Positions 1-8,421 of a DNA stretch of 64,000 bases are shown here, piece after piece. Each line of letters starts with the position of its first letter. Positions within the stretch are counted from its first letter, which is position 1. A program made the translations under genes and the position numbers. This stretch comes from Kerstersia gyiorum (GTDB lineage Bacteria; Pseudomonadota; Gammaproteobacteria; Burkholderiales; Burkholderiaceae_B): positions 372,001-436,000 of the forward strand of contig NZ_SGWZ01000002.1 in NCBI RefSeq assembly GCF_004216755.1. Reading direction: 5' to 3'. The notes beneath the pieces are model-generated. The model searched no databases. It had not been told where the DNA came from and saw only the letters and a list, made by a program, of their open reading frames with translations.

Positions 1-374
1 TTGGCGACGTGCATGATATCCACGTCCTGGTCCGTCCAGGGGTTGCGCCAGGTGCGCAGAGGTTCGCCGCTGGTAGGGTCCAGGTACAGCATGAGTTCGC
101 GCGACACCAGGCGGAAGCCCTGGCCGCGCTCTGGATCCTGCAAGGTGCCAGCCTGGCGGATGTTCATGCCTTCAACGCGGAACAACAGGCGATCAGGTTC
201 GCCTTCCCTGCGTGCCCAGGCATGGCCGGACCAGTGGAAGACGACGGGCTTGCCGTCAGTGGCCGAGGCGTGCAATTTGCGCAGCGCCTGGAGTGTGTCC
301 TGCGGGTTGGCAAGATCCAGCATGGGGCTGGATGATCGTGTGGCGTGGCCTGCCGTGGCCGGTGGGGTATTCAT
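1..374 (-). CDS. DUF1838 family protein, N-terminal part (cut by window edge)
   Basis: The reading frame begins with ATG at 374 and runs off the left edge after 124 codons, so only the N-terminal part is visible. The translation has the DUF1838 look: 'MLDLANPQDTLQALRK', then 'VFHWSGHAWARREGEPD', 'LLFRVEGMNIRQ', 'LMLYLDPTSGEPLRTWRNPW' and 'DVDIMHVA'. DUF1838 proteins are uncharacterised and often carry an export signal; none is seen at this N-terminus, so a cytoplasmic location is possible. A GGAAG ribosome-binding site lies about 8 nt upstream of the chosen start; Met18 is an alternative. The function is unknown; family membership is from remembered motifs. Confidence 0.7.
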   Translation of the reverse strand, partial: MNTPPATAGHATRSSSPMLDLANPQDTLQALRKLHASATDGKPVVFHWSGHAWARREGEPDRLLFRVEGMNIRQAGTLQDPERGQGFRLVSRELMLYLDPTSGEPLRTWRNPWTDQDVDIMHVA

Positions 375-540
375 GATGTGCGCTTCCGGGTGGGACGGCA
401 TCATCTGCTGCCTGTGGGGTGGATCACGGCGCCGGGCCAGCGATGATTAACAAAGCGGCAGCATAACGGTATTTCGGTTGGCCCCCAAGCGCCGGGGCAC
501 GGCGGTGTGTGATCGGGCTGCCGGACAGGCAGCCGGCGCT

Positions 541-813
541 TTACGCAGCAGCCATGCGTACCGTATTCCGCGAGGGCTCCACATGGTGGACGTCTTGGGG
601 GCGGAAGCGAAAGCGTGTGCGGCCGGCGGTGGCGCGGCTGGTGTAGGTCGGGCTGCCGAAGAGGTCGACGATCATTTCGACAGTGCTGGTGACCGGGCGT
701 TGGCTGCCAGCCAGCACCAGTATGACCTGGTCGCCGATCTTGATGTCGCGGGCATTGCCGATGGTGGATTTGTCGTTGGGGATCAGTTGATCCGGATAAA
801 TATTCTGCAACAT
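541..813 (-). CDS. small hypothetical protein (90 aa)
   Basis: A 90-residue frame starts with ATG at 813, 8 nt after an AAGGA ribosome-binding site. It ends in 'NTVRMAAA'. The middle contains 'IKIGDQVILVLAGSQ' followed by 'TSTVEMIVDLFGSPTYTSR', which looks like a small all-beta fold, perhaps SH3-like. There is no signal peptide or membrane segment. I do not recognise the family. A longer upstream extension to 996 is in frame but has no ribosome-binding site. It is oriented like the DUF1838 gene downstream, 166 nt away, so the two may be co-transcribed. A GGCTGCC/GGCAGCC hairpin around 516-534, between them, has no U-tract. Confidence 0.6.
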   Translation of the reverse strand: MLQNIYPDQLIPNDKSTIGNARDIKIGDQVILVLAGSQRPVTSTVEMIVDLFGSPTYTSRATAGRTRFRFRPQDVHHVEPSRNTVRMAAA

Positions 814-1104
814 AGTGGTTTTCCTTGTTGTTGTTATGGACAGGCACGCGTCACCCTGGCCCGAATGTCGGGCTGGGCGGATGCCTGAAAATGGATAAGG
901 CGGGCTCTCCGGAATCTGGCCAGACAAAAATCCGGGGCAGGGGAGTCGGAAAGCGATAATCGGGAATCCACGTGACCAGGCGGCATGGGCCGGCAACAGA
1001 TCCGAATGGACCTGTTTTGAGGACTGCGTGGATTCGATGGAGGCCAGCCTTGTTGGGTCAAGGTGGCTGCATGCCGGCGAACGATGTCTATAATCGGGCC
1101 GGAA
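814..1104. other. intergenic stretch without recognised gene
   Basis: Nothing coding is supported here. The open frames on either strand lack ribosome-binding sites and family features. The stretch lies between the start of the small minus-strand gene at 813 and the tRNA-Lys terminator, so it should contain the promoter of the small gene, but I see no convincing -35/-10 pair. Confidence 0.4.
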
Positions 1105-1136
1105 AATGAAAACGGCCTGTATTTTTACAGGCCGTT
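1105..1136 (-). terminator. intrinsic terminator of tRNA-Lys
   Basis: A perfect 11-bp stem (AACGGCCTGTA/TACAGGCCGTT, 1111-1136) with a 4-nt loop is followed, in the minus direction, by a U-rich tail. It sits 8 nt beyond the tRNA 3' end. Confidence 0.85.
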
Positions 1137-1143
1137 CGAAATC

Positions 1144-1219
1144 TGGTGGGTTGTGTAGGGTTCGAACCTACGACCTACGGATTAAGAGTCCGCTGCTCTA
1201 CCAACTGAGCTAACAACCC
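1144..1219 (-). tRNA. tRNA-Lys (anticodon CTT)
   Basis: The minus strand folds into a full cloverleaf: acceptor GGGTTGT/ACAACCC, D-arm 'AGCTCAGTTGGTAGAGC', anticodon loop CTCTTAA with anticodon CTT, T-loop 'GTTCGAA', discriminator A and an encoded CCA at 1144-1146. It reads AAG codons. A consensus promoter lies upstream and an intrinsic terminator downstream, so it is a single-gene unit. Confidence 0.95.
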
Positions 1220-1275
1220 ATGTTCTTGTTCGACTTGCTTCGAATAATTTCGTTGTGTGTCGAGCGAAGAATTGA

Positions 1276-1303
1276 ATTATACGACGTTTTTTCTGTCTGT
1301 CAA
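1276..1303 (-). promoter_or_regulatory. sigma-70 promoter of tRNA-Lys
   Basis: On the minus strand, TTGACA (1298-1303) and TATAAT (1276-1281) are separated by 16 bp, matching the full consensus at both hexamers. Predicted transcription starts near 1269, about 50 nt before the mature tRNA 5' end. The surroundings are AT-rich. Confidence 0.9.
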
Positions 1304-1467
1304 AGTTTTTTTCGGTGTTTGGCGAAAAATTTTTTGTCGACAGCTTCCCGGTCAATGCGCTGCTGCCAGCGAGGCAGACCCGTAATCAGGGAAGTCGAGC
1401 ATTATGCCTGCACTGAAAAATTTTTGCAAGTCAGGCGCGACGTATGAAAATGCGGCAGGCGGCGGCG

Positions 1468-2085
1468 TCAGAAAGAGTCGTCGTCGGTACGGAACCAGCC
1501 GGTCAGCGACCACCGCGTGCGTGCGCAGGGCAGGACGGCATGGGGGATGGTATCGGAACGAAATAGCGCCAGCCGGCCCATTAGCGGGGGAATGCGGGCA
1601 ATTTCCCGCTCCGGCGTAGCGGGGTCGTAAATGCAAAGCTCGCCGCCGTCCCCGGTCTGCCAGTTTTCATTCAGGTACAGCACCATGGAAATCTTTCGGT
1701 CGCTGGTGTCCCGATGCTGGTCTATGTGCCTTGCGTATCCGGCGCCAGAATCGTAGCGGGCGTAATGGCATTCCAAGCGCTTCAGCCCAAGGTAGAAATA
1801 GCGGTTCAACGTGCTTTGCAGTGCCGTGAACCAAAGTCTGAAGTCGATGCTGGCGGGGTGCGGGTCGGTGTCGTCGAGCCAGCAGATCGTGTCGCCACGT
1901 ATGCCGGCGATGCGTTGCTGGGAAAGGGAGCGTCCGATCTGGGCGGCGTGGAAAAAACCTTCTTCCCAGCGATGGTGCCCTTCAGCAAGCAGACGATGTG
2001 CCAATTCTGCTGGAATGATGTCGTCTGACACTGTCCAGCCTTGATGTTCCAGGTCGTGCAGCAGCCTATCGGGGATGGTGTGCAC
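1468..2085 (-). CDS. 2OG-Fe(II) oxygenase (prolyl-4-hydroxylase/SM-20 type)
   Basis: This 205-aa protein resembles small bacterial 2-oxoglutarate/Fe(II) dioxygenases of the prolyl-4-hydroxylase fold. The iron triad can be read as H120-x-D122 in 'YARHIDQHRD' and H182 in 'IPHAVLP', and R191 in 'RWSLTGWFR' is the expected 2-oxoglutarate anchor. 'ISMVLYLN' and 'GGELCIYD' are the conserved beta strands. It lacks a signal peptide, so it is cytoplasmic. The target is unknown: protein prolyl hydroxylation is one possibility for the family. It stands alone, with 248 bp of AT-rich DNA on its 3' side. A GAAAGA/TCTTTC inverted repeat (2194-2212) lies 110 bp upstream of the start and could be an operator. 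Confidence 0.82.
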   Translation of the reverse strand: MHTIPDRLLHDLEHQGWTVSDDIIPAELAHRLLAEGHHRWEEGFFHAAQIGRSLSQQRIAGIRGDTICWLDDTDPHPASIDFRLWFTALQSTLNRYFYLGLKRLECHYARYDSGAGYARHIDQHRDTSDRKISMVLYLNENWQTGDGGELCIYDPATPEREIARIPPLMGRLALFRSDTIPHAVLPCARTRWSLTGWFRTDDDSF

Positions 2086-2360
2086 GATGCGCGGCTACCG
2101 CAGGGAACGCGTGAACTGGGACAAGGAATGCGATCGCAGTCTCCCGGACGAGGGGGTAAAAAGGCGGAGGCAAATTTTATCGGAAAGAAGCGGGAAAGAG
2201 AATCGTTCTTTCACTTTTCTTCTGCTGGGGCAGCGCCTGGTTGCGGACGCCATGGCTGAATCAGTCCGTCTTATCCCCGGGGCGTTGCAATGGATGGCAC
2301 GGCGGCAGCGATGGCAGGTATTGCGGGTGCGGTGCCGTGATGGAGGCCTGCCGCTTGTCT

Positions 2361-2867
2361 TCAGGTGGGGGTGTTGCTCTGGGAGATGGCCTGTTGCGCT
2401 ACCTTGTGCAACAGTTCGCGTAGCATGGCGCGTTCCGCATCGCTGAGATGACGCAACAAATGGCGTTCCATTTTCAGCGAAATGTCGCGGCTTTGCTGCG
2501 CCAGCTCCTGCCCGGATTCCGTCAGGACGATGTGCACCGAACGGCGGTCGGTGGCATTCGGTTCCCGGGTCAGGAGCCCGCGCTGGGTCATGCGGTCCAA
2601 CATGGTTGTGACATTCGGGGCGGGCATGGCCAGTGCCTGGCTCAGCTGTTTTTGCGTGACATTGAGATTGTGTGCAATCAGCAGCAGCATCGAGAACTCG
2701 GCCGGCCGCAAATCCAGCGGTTTGCCAATGTGCTTGAAAAACGTCTTGCGAGTCGGCACATCCGCCAGTGCAAGCTGGTGGCCGAGAACGTGTTGCAGGC
2801 AGCCGAGGTCCAGGCAGGTTTCCTGATCCTCGGCGGCGGTTTGGGCTAGGGTATCCATGGCCGTCAT
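2361..2867 (-). CDS. MarR family transcriptional regulator
   Basis: The 168-aa frame starts at ATG 2867; ATG 2858 is an equally good start, and neither has a strong ribosome-binding site. It shows the MarR winged helix: 'EFSMLLLIAHNLNVTQKQLSQAL', the recognition helix region 'MPAPNVTTMLDRMTQRGLLTRE' and the wing 'ATDRRSVHIVLTESG'. MarR proteins are dimeric repressors that are often released by aromatic acids or acyl-CoA esters. It starts 27 nt after the stop of the acyl-CoA dehydrogenase gene on the same strand, so it is probably the last gene of that operon and may regulate the whole catabolic island through the inverted repeats near 12.6 kb (inference). Confidence 0.88.
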   Translation of the reverse strand: MTAMDTLAQTAAEDQETCLDLGCLQHVLGHQLALADVPTRKTFFKHIGKPLDLRPAEFSMLLLIAHNLNVTQKQLSQALAMPAPNVTTMLDRMTQRGLLTREPNATDRRSVHIVLTESGQELAQQSRDISLKMERHLLRHLSDAERAMLRELLHKVAQQAISQSNTPT

Positions 2868-2893
2868 GATAATGGAGCCGGACGGCGTTTCCG

Positions 2894-4687
2894 TCAGCAA
2901 ACCGGCAGCCATGGCAGTGCGGCCTGGCTGGCGCCGACCAGGCGCAGACGCAGGTCGAGTTCCGGCATCAGCCATTCCAGACCATAGCGGCAAGTATCGA
3001 GCTTCGCTGCATACCAGGGGTCTGCCTGTTCGGTTGCGGGCAGGCCAAGCACCGTGCGCATGCTGCGCAGCCAGGCCCAGCCCATCAACAACAGGCCAGC
3101 GGCATGCAGGTAATCGTCGGCAACGCGCAGCGGCCATTCCGGGTCTTGCGCGGCACCCCTGGCCAGTGCCTGCGTGGCGTCTTCGAAGGCTTGGACATGA
3201 TCTTCCAATTGCGCGCCCAGGGCCGCCAGCGCAGGCAGGGTTGCCGCCTGGGCGGCTTCGTTGCGGATTTCGGCCAGCAGCGCCAGCAGCGCCGGGGCGG
3301 GTGCGCCGTCCGGGCCCAGCGCCTTGCGTTGCAGCAGGTCGATAGCCTGGATCTCATTGGTGCCTTCGTAGATCATGGCAATGCGGCTGTCGCGCACGCT
3401 CTGTTCTATACCGTATTCATGCACATAGCCATGTCCGCCCCAGACCTGCAGTGCGGCGTTGGCGCCATGGTGACCATGATGGGTCAGGTAGGCCTTGACG
3501 ATGGGGGTGAGCAGGGCGACGCGGGCGCCCGCGGCGCGGCGGTGATCGGCGTCGGGATGCTGTTCCGATTCGTCCAGCAGCACGCCGGTCCAGTAGGACA
3601 ATACTCGCAGCCCTTCGGCCATGGCCTTGAGCGCAAGTAGCGTACGGCGTACCGCCGGTTGCAGCGCAATGGCGTCGGCTGGGCCGGCAGGCGCGTCCGC
3701 GGGCCGGATGCGGGCGCGCGATTGCAAGCGTTCCCGCGCATAACGCAGCGCGTTCTGGCTGGACAGCTCCAGGTGGCCCAGGCCCTGCATGCCGACTTGC
3801 AGGCGGGCCGCATTCATCATCACGAACATGGCGTTCAGGCCGCGATTGGGCTCGCCGATCAACCAGCCTGTCGCACCCTCGAAGGAAAGCACGCAGGTCG
3901 CGCTGCCCTTGATGCCCATTTTCTTTTCTATGCCATCGCAGCGGACGGCATTGCGGCTGCCGTCCGGCATCCGGTGCGGCACCAGAAACAGGCTCAGGCC
4001 TTTGCTGCCGGCCGGGGCGTCCGGCAGCCGTGCCAGGACGAGATGCACGATGTTGTCCGTGAGATCCTGCTCGCCGCCGGAAATGAATATCTTGTTGCCC
4101 GTGATGCGGACTTCCGCGCCTGGGCCGGTGTCGCCGACCGGTTGGGCGCGGGTGCGCAGCAGGCCCAGGTCGCTGCCGGCATGGGATTCCGTCAGCCCCA
4201 TCGTGGCGAGGTACTCGCCGCTGACGATCTTGCGCAGGTAGGCATCCTGCAGGGCCGGCGTGGCATGCGCCTTCAGGCATTCGTAGGCGCCGTGGGCCAG
4301 GCCGGGGTACATGGCCCAGGCATGGTTGCAGCCAGCCAGCATTTCGTAGAACGCGGCATTGAGCAGTTGCGGCAGGCCTTGCCCGTCCCAGGCGGGGTCG
4401 CAGGCAAGGGCCGGCCAGCCACCTGCGCAAAAGGCGGCATAGGCTTCACGGTAGCCGTCGGGTGTGCTGACTGTGCCATCCTGCCAGCGGCAGCCTTGCA
4501 GATCCGCAGGGCTGTTGATGGGCAGCAGGATTTCCTTGGCAAAACGCCCGGCTTCCTGGAGGACCTGGGACGCTGTGTCGGCGTCCAGGTCGGCAAAGGC
4601 CGGGATCGTTGCCCAGGAGGCAGGCGCCTGGAGGACCTGGTCGATGACGAAACGCATGTCGCGCAAGGGCGGATCATATTCCCACAT
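2894..4687 (-). CDS. acyl-CoA dehydrogenase, large (about 600 aa) DmdC-like subfamily
   Basis: The 597-aa flavoprotein belongs to the long acyl-CoA dehydrogenases typified by 3-methylmercaptopropionyl-CoA dehydrogenase (DmdC). 'GLTESHAGSDLG' (164-175) and 'ITGNKIFISGGEQDL' (195-209) are the FAD/substrate regions. 'MIYEGTNEIQAIDLL' carries the expected catalytic base Glu441. The C-terminal extension after residue 460 is typical of the subfamily. It would oxidise an acyl-CoA to the 2,3-enoyl-CoA and pass electrons to ETF; the ETF-quinone oxidoreductase at 16329 is in the same island. By context the substrate could be a saturated aryl-propionyl-CoA (inference). It lies downstream of the Liv transporter genes, followed by marR. 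Confidence 0.88.
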   Translation of the reverse strand: MWEYDPPLRDMRFVIDQVLQAPASWATIPAFADLDADTASQVLQEAGRFAKEILLPINSPADLQGCRWQDGTVSTPDGYREAYAAFCAGGWPALACDPAWDGQGLPQLLNAAFYEMLAGCNHAWAMYPGLAHGAYECLKAHATPALQDAYLRKIVSGEYLATMGLTESHAGSDLGLLRTRAQPVGDTGPGAEVRITGNKIFISGGEQDLTDNIVHLVLARLPDAPAGSKGLSLFLVPHRMPDGSRNAVRCDGIEKKMGIKGSATCVLSFEGATGWLIGEPNRGLNAMFVMMNAARLQVGMQGLGHLELSSQNALRYARERLQSRARIRPADAPAGPADAIALQPAVRRTLLALKAMAEGLRVLSYWTGVLLDESEQHPDADHRRAAGARVALLTPIVKAYLTHHGHHGANAALQVWGGHGYVHEYGIEQSVRDSRIAMIYEGTNEIQAIDLLQRKALGPDGAPAPALLALLAEIRNEAAQAATLPALAALGAQLEDHVQAFEDATQALARGAAQDPEWPLRVADDYLHAAGLLLMGWAWLRSMRTVLGLPATEQADPWYAAKLDTCRYGLEWLMPELDLRLRLVGASQAALPWLPVC

Positions 4688-4756
4688 GAAATTCTTCCTA
4701 ACAGGGCGGCCGGCACTGGCCGGCGCAACAAGATTGAATGTCCGGCGGCCAGCGGG

Positions 4757-5494
4757 TCAGTGATGGGCGGTGCCCAGATAGGTTTCCGCCACGCGCGGGT
4801 CGTCGGCCAGTTCGGCGGCCGGACCGTGCAGGGCGACGTCGCCGGTTTCCAGTACATAGCCGTAATCGGCGATTTCCAGTGCAGCGCGGGCGTTCTGTTC
4901 GACCAGCAGGATGCTGACGCCGGTGGCCCGGAGTTGCTCGATGATGCGGAAAATTTCCTTGACGATCAGCGGCGCGAGCCCCAGGCTGGGTTCATCGAGC
5001 ATCAGCAGGCGCGGTTCGCCCATCAATGCGCGGCCGATCGCGAGCATCTGGCGCTCGCCGCCGGACAGGGTGCCGGACAACTGGTGCTGGCGTTCCCGCA
5101 GGCGCGGGAACAGATCGAAGACTTGTTCCAGGCCCTGGGTGGCTGGGCGAGGGCGCAGCATGGAGCCGCGCAGCCGGTAGCCGCCCAGCACCAGGTTGTC
5201 GCGCACGCTCATGGTGCTGAATAGAGCACGGGTTTCCGGCACCAGGGCCAGCCCGCGCTGCACCCGGGCTTCCAACCGGCTGTGGATGATTTCCCGGTCC
5301 AGGTAGCGGATGCTGCCTTGCGCCGGCAGCACGCCCATCAGCGCATTGAGCAGGGTGGACTTCCCGGCGCCATTGGGCCCGATGATGGTGACAACGCTGC
5401 CGGCAGGGACGTGGAAATCCAGCTGGTGCAGCACTTCCGCGCGGCCATAGCCGGCCGTGAGGCCACGGACTTCCAGAAGAGGCGTTTGACTCAT
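4757..5494 (-). CDS. livF: branched-chain-type ABC transporter ATP-binding protein LivF
   Basis: This 245-aa ATPase has Walker A 'GPNGAGKST', signature 'LSGGERQMLAIGRAL', Walker B 'LLMLDEPSLGLAP' and the switch 'ILLVEQN', all as in LivF of the HAAT family. It begins 1 nt after the stop of the fused livM-livG gene, so the two are translationally linked. Proteins of this class serve transporters for branched-chain amino acids, but many in Burkholderiales carry aromatic acids. The catabolic genes around it suggest an aromatic or phenylpropanoid substrate (inference). Confidence 0.95.
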   Translation of the reverse strand: MSQTPLLEVRGLTAGYGRAEVLHQLDFHVPAGSVVTIIGPNGAGKSTLLNALMGVLPAQGSIRYLDREIIHSRLEARVQRGLALVPETRALFSTMSVRDNLVLGGYRLRGSMLRPRPATQGLEQVFDLFPRLRERQHQLSGTLSGGERQMLAIGRALMGEPRLLMLDEPSLGLAPLIVKEIFRIIEQLRATGVSILLVEQNARAALEIADYGYVLETGDVALHGPAAELADDPRVAETYLGTAHH

Positions 5495-5495
5495 A

Positions 5496-7304
5496 TCAGT
5501 GCTCCGTACCCAGATAGGCAGCGCGTACCGCCGGGCTGGCCTGGACTTCGGCCGGTGTGCCTTCGATCAGGCGGGTGCCGAATTCCATGACCACAATGCG
5601 GTCGGTCAGGTTCATGACGAAATCCATATCGTGTTCCACCAGCAGCAGGCTCATGCCTTCGGCCTTGAGTTGGCGCAGGACGCCGGCCAGGGCCTGTTTT
5701 TCCTTGTGGCGCAGGCCGGCTGCCGGTTCGTCGAGCAGAAGCAGGGCCGGGTCGGTGCACAGCGCACGGGCAATTTCCATCAGCCGTTGCGGGCCCAGCG
5801 CGAGATTGCCGGCCAGCTCATGCATCTGTCCGGCCATGCCGATGCGTTGCAACTGGCGTTCGGCCTCCGCGAACAGCTGGCGTTCTTCCTCGCGGTTGAG
5901 TTTCAGCATGGCGCTCAGCGCGCCGGAACGGCTGCGCAGGTAGCCGCCCAGTGCGACGTTTTCCAGCACCGTCATGTCGGGCATCATCTTGACGTGCTGG
6001 AAGGTGCGCGACATGCCGCGCCGGGCAATCTCACGTGAACCCAGGCGGGAAATATCCTCGCCCCGGAAACGCACCGTGCCGGAAGTCTTACGTAGCACGC
6101 CGGAGACCAGGTTGAAGGTGGTGGATTTGCCTGCCCCGTTGGGGCCGATCAGGCCGATGATTTCCCCAGCACGGATGCTGAAGCTCACATCGTTGACGGC
6201 GACCAGGCCGCCGAATTGCTTGCGGATGGCATCGACCTCCAGCAGCATCGAACCGGGCTCGGGTTGCGGGCGGCGCGGCAGGGCGGCAGCATTGCCCCAG
6301 TCGCGCGTGCGCTGACGGCGCGGCAGCCGGCCGACGAATGTGGGAAACAACCCCTGCGGCATGTACTTGAGGATCAGGACCAGCATGATGCCGAACACCA
6401 CGATCTCGAAGCTGCCAGTCGCGCCGATGATCTTGGGCAGCAGGACCTGCAACTGATCTTCTACCAGCTTGACCACTGCCGCACCGGTAAAGGCGCCCCA
6501 TATGCTGCCCACGCCACCGGCGACGGCCATGAAAAGATATTCGATGCCGAATTTGATGCCGAACGGGGAAGGATTGACCGAGCGCTGGAAGTGCGCGAAC
6601 AGCCAGCCGGAAGCGGCGGCGAACAGTGCGGCGATCAGGAAGATCTGAACTTTGTAGCGGAAGGTGGAAATGCCCATGGCTTCAGCCATGGTGACGCCGC
6701 CCTTGAGGGAACGGATGGCGCGGCCGGTGCGGGAGTCAAGCAGGTTGACCAGGGCGGCAGCGCCAAGCAGGGCGAAGCCCCAGATCAGATAGTAGATATT
6801 GCGGTCCAGCGTCATGTCCAGGCCGAACAGCGGAATGGCAGGCACGCCTGCGATACCGTCGAACTTGCCCAGCCACTCCATGTTGGCCATGACATAGTTC
6901 AGGGCCAGGCACCAGGCGATGGTGGCCAGCGGCAGGTAGTGGCCGCTCATGCGCAGGGTGATCCAGCCCAGGATCAGGGCGCAGGCAGCGGTCAGTAGCA
7001 GGCCCACGAACAAATTGAGCCAGGGTGACAGCCCCATCTGGGTGGAAAGATAGGCCGTGGTATAGGCGCCGATGCCCACAAAGGCGGCCTGCCCAAAGGA
7101 CGTGAAGCCGCCGATGCCAGTCAGCAGCACCAGGCCCATGGCGGGCAATGCGTACAGGCCGATATAGTTCAACTGGGTGATCCAGAAGGCCGGCAGCGGT
7201 AGCTGGGGCAGGAGGGCAACCAGCAGGACGAACGCCACCAATGCCCGGTTGCGCTTGGGCGCGTTGCGGGGAATCAGGGTGTGGAGTGAGGTTTCTGTGC
7301 TCAT
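5496..7304 (-). CDS. fused ABC permease-ATPase LivM-LivG
   Basis: One continuous 602-aa frame joins two normally separate subunits. Residues 1 to about 345 form a LivM permease with some ten hydrophobic segments and 'LLTGIGGFTSFGQAAFVGIGAY'-type sequence near the N-terminus. After a short basic linker, the LivG ATPase begins at 'MLLEVDAIRKQFGG' with Walker A 'GPNGAGKST', signature 'LALGPQRLMEIARAL' and 'LLLLDEPAAGL'. The Met at the LivG start might allow internal initiation, but no stop separates the halves. ATG 7304 is chosen because LivH ends 2 nt before it; a longer upstream frame is a shadow of LivH. It lies second in the permease operon. Such fusions occur in other Burkholderiales. Confidence 0.93.
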   Translation of the reverse strand: MSTETSLHTLIPRNAPKRNRALVAFVLLVALLPQLPLPAFWITQLNYIGLYALPAMGLVLLTGIGGFTSFGQAAFVGIGAYTTAYLSTQMGLSPWLNLFVGLLLTAACALILGWITLRMSGHYLPLATIAWCLALNYVMANMEWLGKFDGIAGVPAIPLFGLDMTLDRNIYYLIWGFALLGAAALVNLLDSRTGRAIRSLKGGVTMAEAMGISTFRYKVQIFLIAALFAAASGWLFAHFQRSVNPSPFGIKFGIEYLFMAVAGGVGSIWGAFTGAAVVKLVEDQLQVLLPKIIGATGSFEIVVFGIMLVLILKYMPQGLFPTFVGRLPRRQRTRDWGNAAALPRRPQPEPGSMLLEVDAIRKQFGGLVAVNDVSFSIRAGEIIGLIGPNGAGKSTTFNLVSGVLRKTSGTVRFRGEDISRLGSREIARRGMSRTFQHVKMMPDMTVLENVALGGYLRSRSGALSAMLKLNREEERQLFAEAERQLQRIGMAGQMHELAGNLALGPQRLMEIARALCTDPALLLLDEPAAGLRHKEKQALAGVLRQLKAEGMSLLLVEHDMDFVMNLTDRIVVMEFGTRLIEGTPAEVQASPAVRAAYLGTEH

Positions 7305-7306
7305 GA

Positions 7307-8344
7307 TCAGTCTTCCTCGGTATGCGGATCGCGCAAAGAGCGCCACAGCAGCACGGGCAGGATGAATGTGAAGACGATGGCTTCCTTGAATGCGCTGGCC
7401 CAGAAGGAGCTGAAGGCTTCGATGATGCCGACCAGCATGGCGCCCAGCAGGGCCATCGGGTAGCTGGACAGGCCGGCGAAGACGGCGCTGATGAATCCCT
7501 TCAGGCCGATCAGGAAACCGCTGTCGTAGAAGATCGTCGTGGTCGGCCCGATCAACAGGCCGGACAGCGCGCCGATGAAGGCCGCGACGGTGAAGGACTG
7601 CTTGCCGGCCGATTCGGTGGAAATGCCCATCAGTCTGGCGCCCAGCTGGTTGACGGCGGTGGCGCGCAGCGCCTTGCCGCGCAGCGTGTGCTCGAAGAAC
7701 AGCCACAGCAGGACGATCAGTGCAACGGTGATAAGGAAAATGATGATGGTCTGGCCCGAAAGCAGCAGACTACCCAGGCTCATCTGCTCATCCCAGAGGG
7801 CAGGGGTGCGGAAGCCTTCCGCGCCGAAGAAGTACAGCCCCAGGCCCGTCAGCGCAAAATGCACACCTACGGAGACGATCAACAGCACCAGGACGCTGGC
7901 GTTGGCCAGGCTCTGGTAGGCCAGGCGGTAGATCAGTGGGCCGAAGGGGGTGACCAGCGCCAGCGTCAGCAGCATCTGGGTCAGCAGCGAGGGCTGGCGC
8001 GGCGCAATCCAGATGGTCAGCGCAGAGATCGCCACGGGGAAGGCCAGGGTGCGCAACAGACGGCCGGCAACCTGCGCAGCTGGCTGGCGCTGGCGCAGGT
8101 CGGCGACTAGGTCCAGCAACGCGGCACAGCCTGCCATCAGCAGCAGGAACCAGACTGTGCCCGGTACCTGGCCAAGCTGGAGCATGCCCAGGGTAAGCGC
8201 GCCAAAGGCGACATATTCACCCTGGGGAAGATAAATGACTCGGGTGACGGCGAAAACCAGGACGGTCGTCATGCCCAGCAGGGCATAGATCGCGCCATTG
8301 GTCAGGCCGTCGACGAGCAGGATGCTGGCGATGGAGAAGTCCAT
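7307..8344 (-). CDS. livH: ABC transporter permease LivH
   Basis: The 345-aa membrane protein matches LivH, starting 'MDFSIASILLVDGLTNGAIYALLG' in outline and carrying the conserved loop 'LRATAVNQLGARLMGI' near residue 240, followed by 'GLKGFISAVFAGLSSYPMALLGAMLVG'-like helices. It is longer than usual (about 290-310 aa) because of an insert around residues 85-115. It forms the transmembrane channel with the LivM half of the neighbouring fusion. It lies between livK (77 nt upstream) and livM-livG (2 nt downstream), so it belongs to one operon. Confidence 0.93.
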   Translation of the reverse strand: MDFSIASILLVDGLTNGAIYALLGMTTVLVFAVTRVIYLPQGEYVAFGALTLGMLQLGQVPGTVWFLLLMAGCAALLDLVADLRQRQPAAQVAGRLLRTLAFPVAISALTIWIAPRQPSLLTQMLLTLALVTPFGPLIYRLAYQSLANASVLVLLIVSVGVHFALTGLGLYFFGAEGFRTPALWDEQMSLGSLLLSGQTIIIFLITVALIVLLWLFFEHTLRGKALRATAVNQLGARLMGISTESAGKQSFTVAAFIGALSGLLIGPTTTIFYDSGFLIGLKGFISAVFAGLSSYPMALLGAMLVGIIEAFSSFWASAFKEAIVFTFILPVLLWRSLRDPHTEED

Positions 8345-8421
8345 GAGCTATATCGGCGGTAGGAATGGGCAGGCCCGCCGGCGAGGCGCCAGCGGGGCCG
8401 TGACAGGAAGGATGGACGGGG

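Noticed and set aside
1089..1094. TATAAT box reading plus-ward
   Set aside because: No acceptable -35 at 16-18 bp and no plus-strand gene downstream; it lies beside the tRNA-Lys terminator.
5496..7706. 736-aa frame as the LivM-LivG start
   Set aside because: The first 134 codons run through livH in another frame; ATG 7304 directly after the livH stop gives the conserved LivM N-terminus.
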